The notes under the pieces: generated by a model
Seen by the model: the letters and a program-made list of their open reading frames with translations, nothing else
Told to the model about the DNA's origin: nothing
Databases searched by the model: none
Shown: one piece after another, positions 31,835 to 31,938 of the stretch
How positions within the stretch are numbered: position 1 is the stretch's first letter
Layout: each line of letters opens with the position of its first letter
Program-made: the position numbers and the translations under genes
DNA from: an uncultured Lachnospiraceae bacterium
GTDB taxonomy: Bacteria > Bacillota > Clostridia > Lachnospirales > Lachnospiraceae
Reading direction: 5' to 3'
Length of the DNA stretch: 31,938 nucleotides
Assembly: GCA_910579645.1 (NCBI GenBank)
Contig: CAJTVK010000040.1
Location: 1 to 31,938, forward strand

Positions 31835-31938
31835 CTGAGCGTGAAGACGGCAAACGGCATCTGTGTGAGGAAGTGCCCGGAGGAAAGACCGGCTGCGGAG
31901 CAGACGGGGTTTTCTCTGCGGTTGGTTGGTAGATCGGA

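Noticed and set aside
31841..31938. Possible next gene starting at a GTG
   Set aside because: The frame is open to the window end, but there is no ribosome binding site and the product is not recognisable.

Overview
The window looks like the chromosome of a gut-type Clostridia (Lachnospiraceae-like) bacterium. The host genes have AGGAG-type ribosome binding sites, a large chemoreceptor repertoire, an RpiR-MurQ amino-sugar operon and several large serine recombinases, and they resemble Lachnospiraceae proteins. No rRNA, tRNA or CRISPR array was found. All family assignments are from reading the proteins, not from database searches.

Layout. (1) 1-2865: two adjacent large serine recombinases, the first cut by the window edge, probably the end of another integrated element. 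They are followed by a start-less coding remnant (2889-3083). (2) 3240-8606 and 19107-24750: a chemoreceptor island. It has three intact methyl-accepting chemotaxis proteins (3359-5332, 20657-22744, 22747-24750), a secreted DUF5050/DUF3298-like protein (5606-7561) and a fourth chemoreceptor cut in two. (3) 8604-19113: a 10.5 kb, visibly AT-richer integrative mobilizable element inserted inside that fourth chemoreceptor gene. (4) 24810-25370: a GNAT acetyltransferase. (5) 25696-31834: an operon for N-acetylmuramate or related amino sugars (RpiR regulator, MurQ etherase, ABC importer without its ATPase, BadF-type sugar kinase).

The central result is the element. The N-terminal half of the receptor (minus strand, 19107-20330) ends in a stop codon supplied by the element. 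The C-terminal half (minus strand, 7796-8606) lies 10.5 kb away. Removing everything between two copies of the trinucleotide TTA (8604-8606 and 19111-19113) rejoins the halves in frame into a normal 675-residue chemoreceptor. The element's ends are imperfect inverted repeats (25 of 34 positions identical) centred on a TA dinucleotide, as expected for a serine-recombinase attP. The element encodes its own large serine recombinase next to its left end, an HUH plus superfamily-3-helicase Rep resembling CRESS-DNA virus/plasmid Reps, a MobV-type relaxase, ribbon-helix-helix and XRE-type small regulators, and several small unknown proteins. It also carries an unusual cargo pair: a secreted protein with repeated C2H2-like zinc fingers and a small three-helix membrane protein.

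The element's control DNA is also structured. A near-identical 20-bp promoter box recurs before three genes (zinc-finger protein, membrane protein, small RHH protein). A 47-bp promoter-like repeat lies before the recombinase and before a 119-residue unknown protein. Two promoter-terminator pairs could make RNAs of about 75-80 nt. Nested inverted repeats with iterons upstream of rep are origin-like, and hairpins upstream of mobV are a likely oriT. I read the element as one that excises, replicates by rolling circle as a circle, can be mobilized, and switches a chemoreceptor off while integrated. The excision and switching parts are inference.
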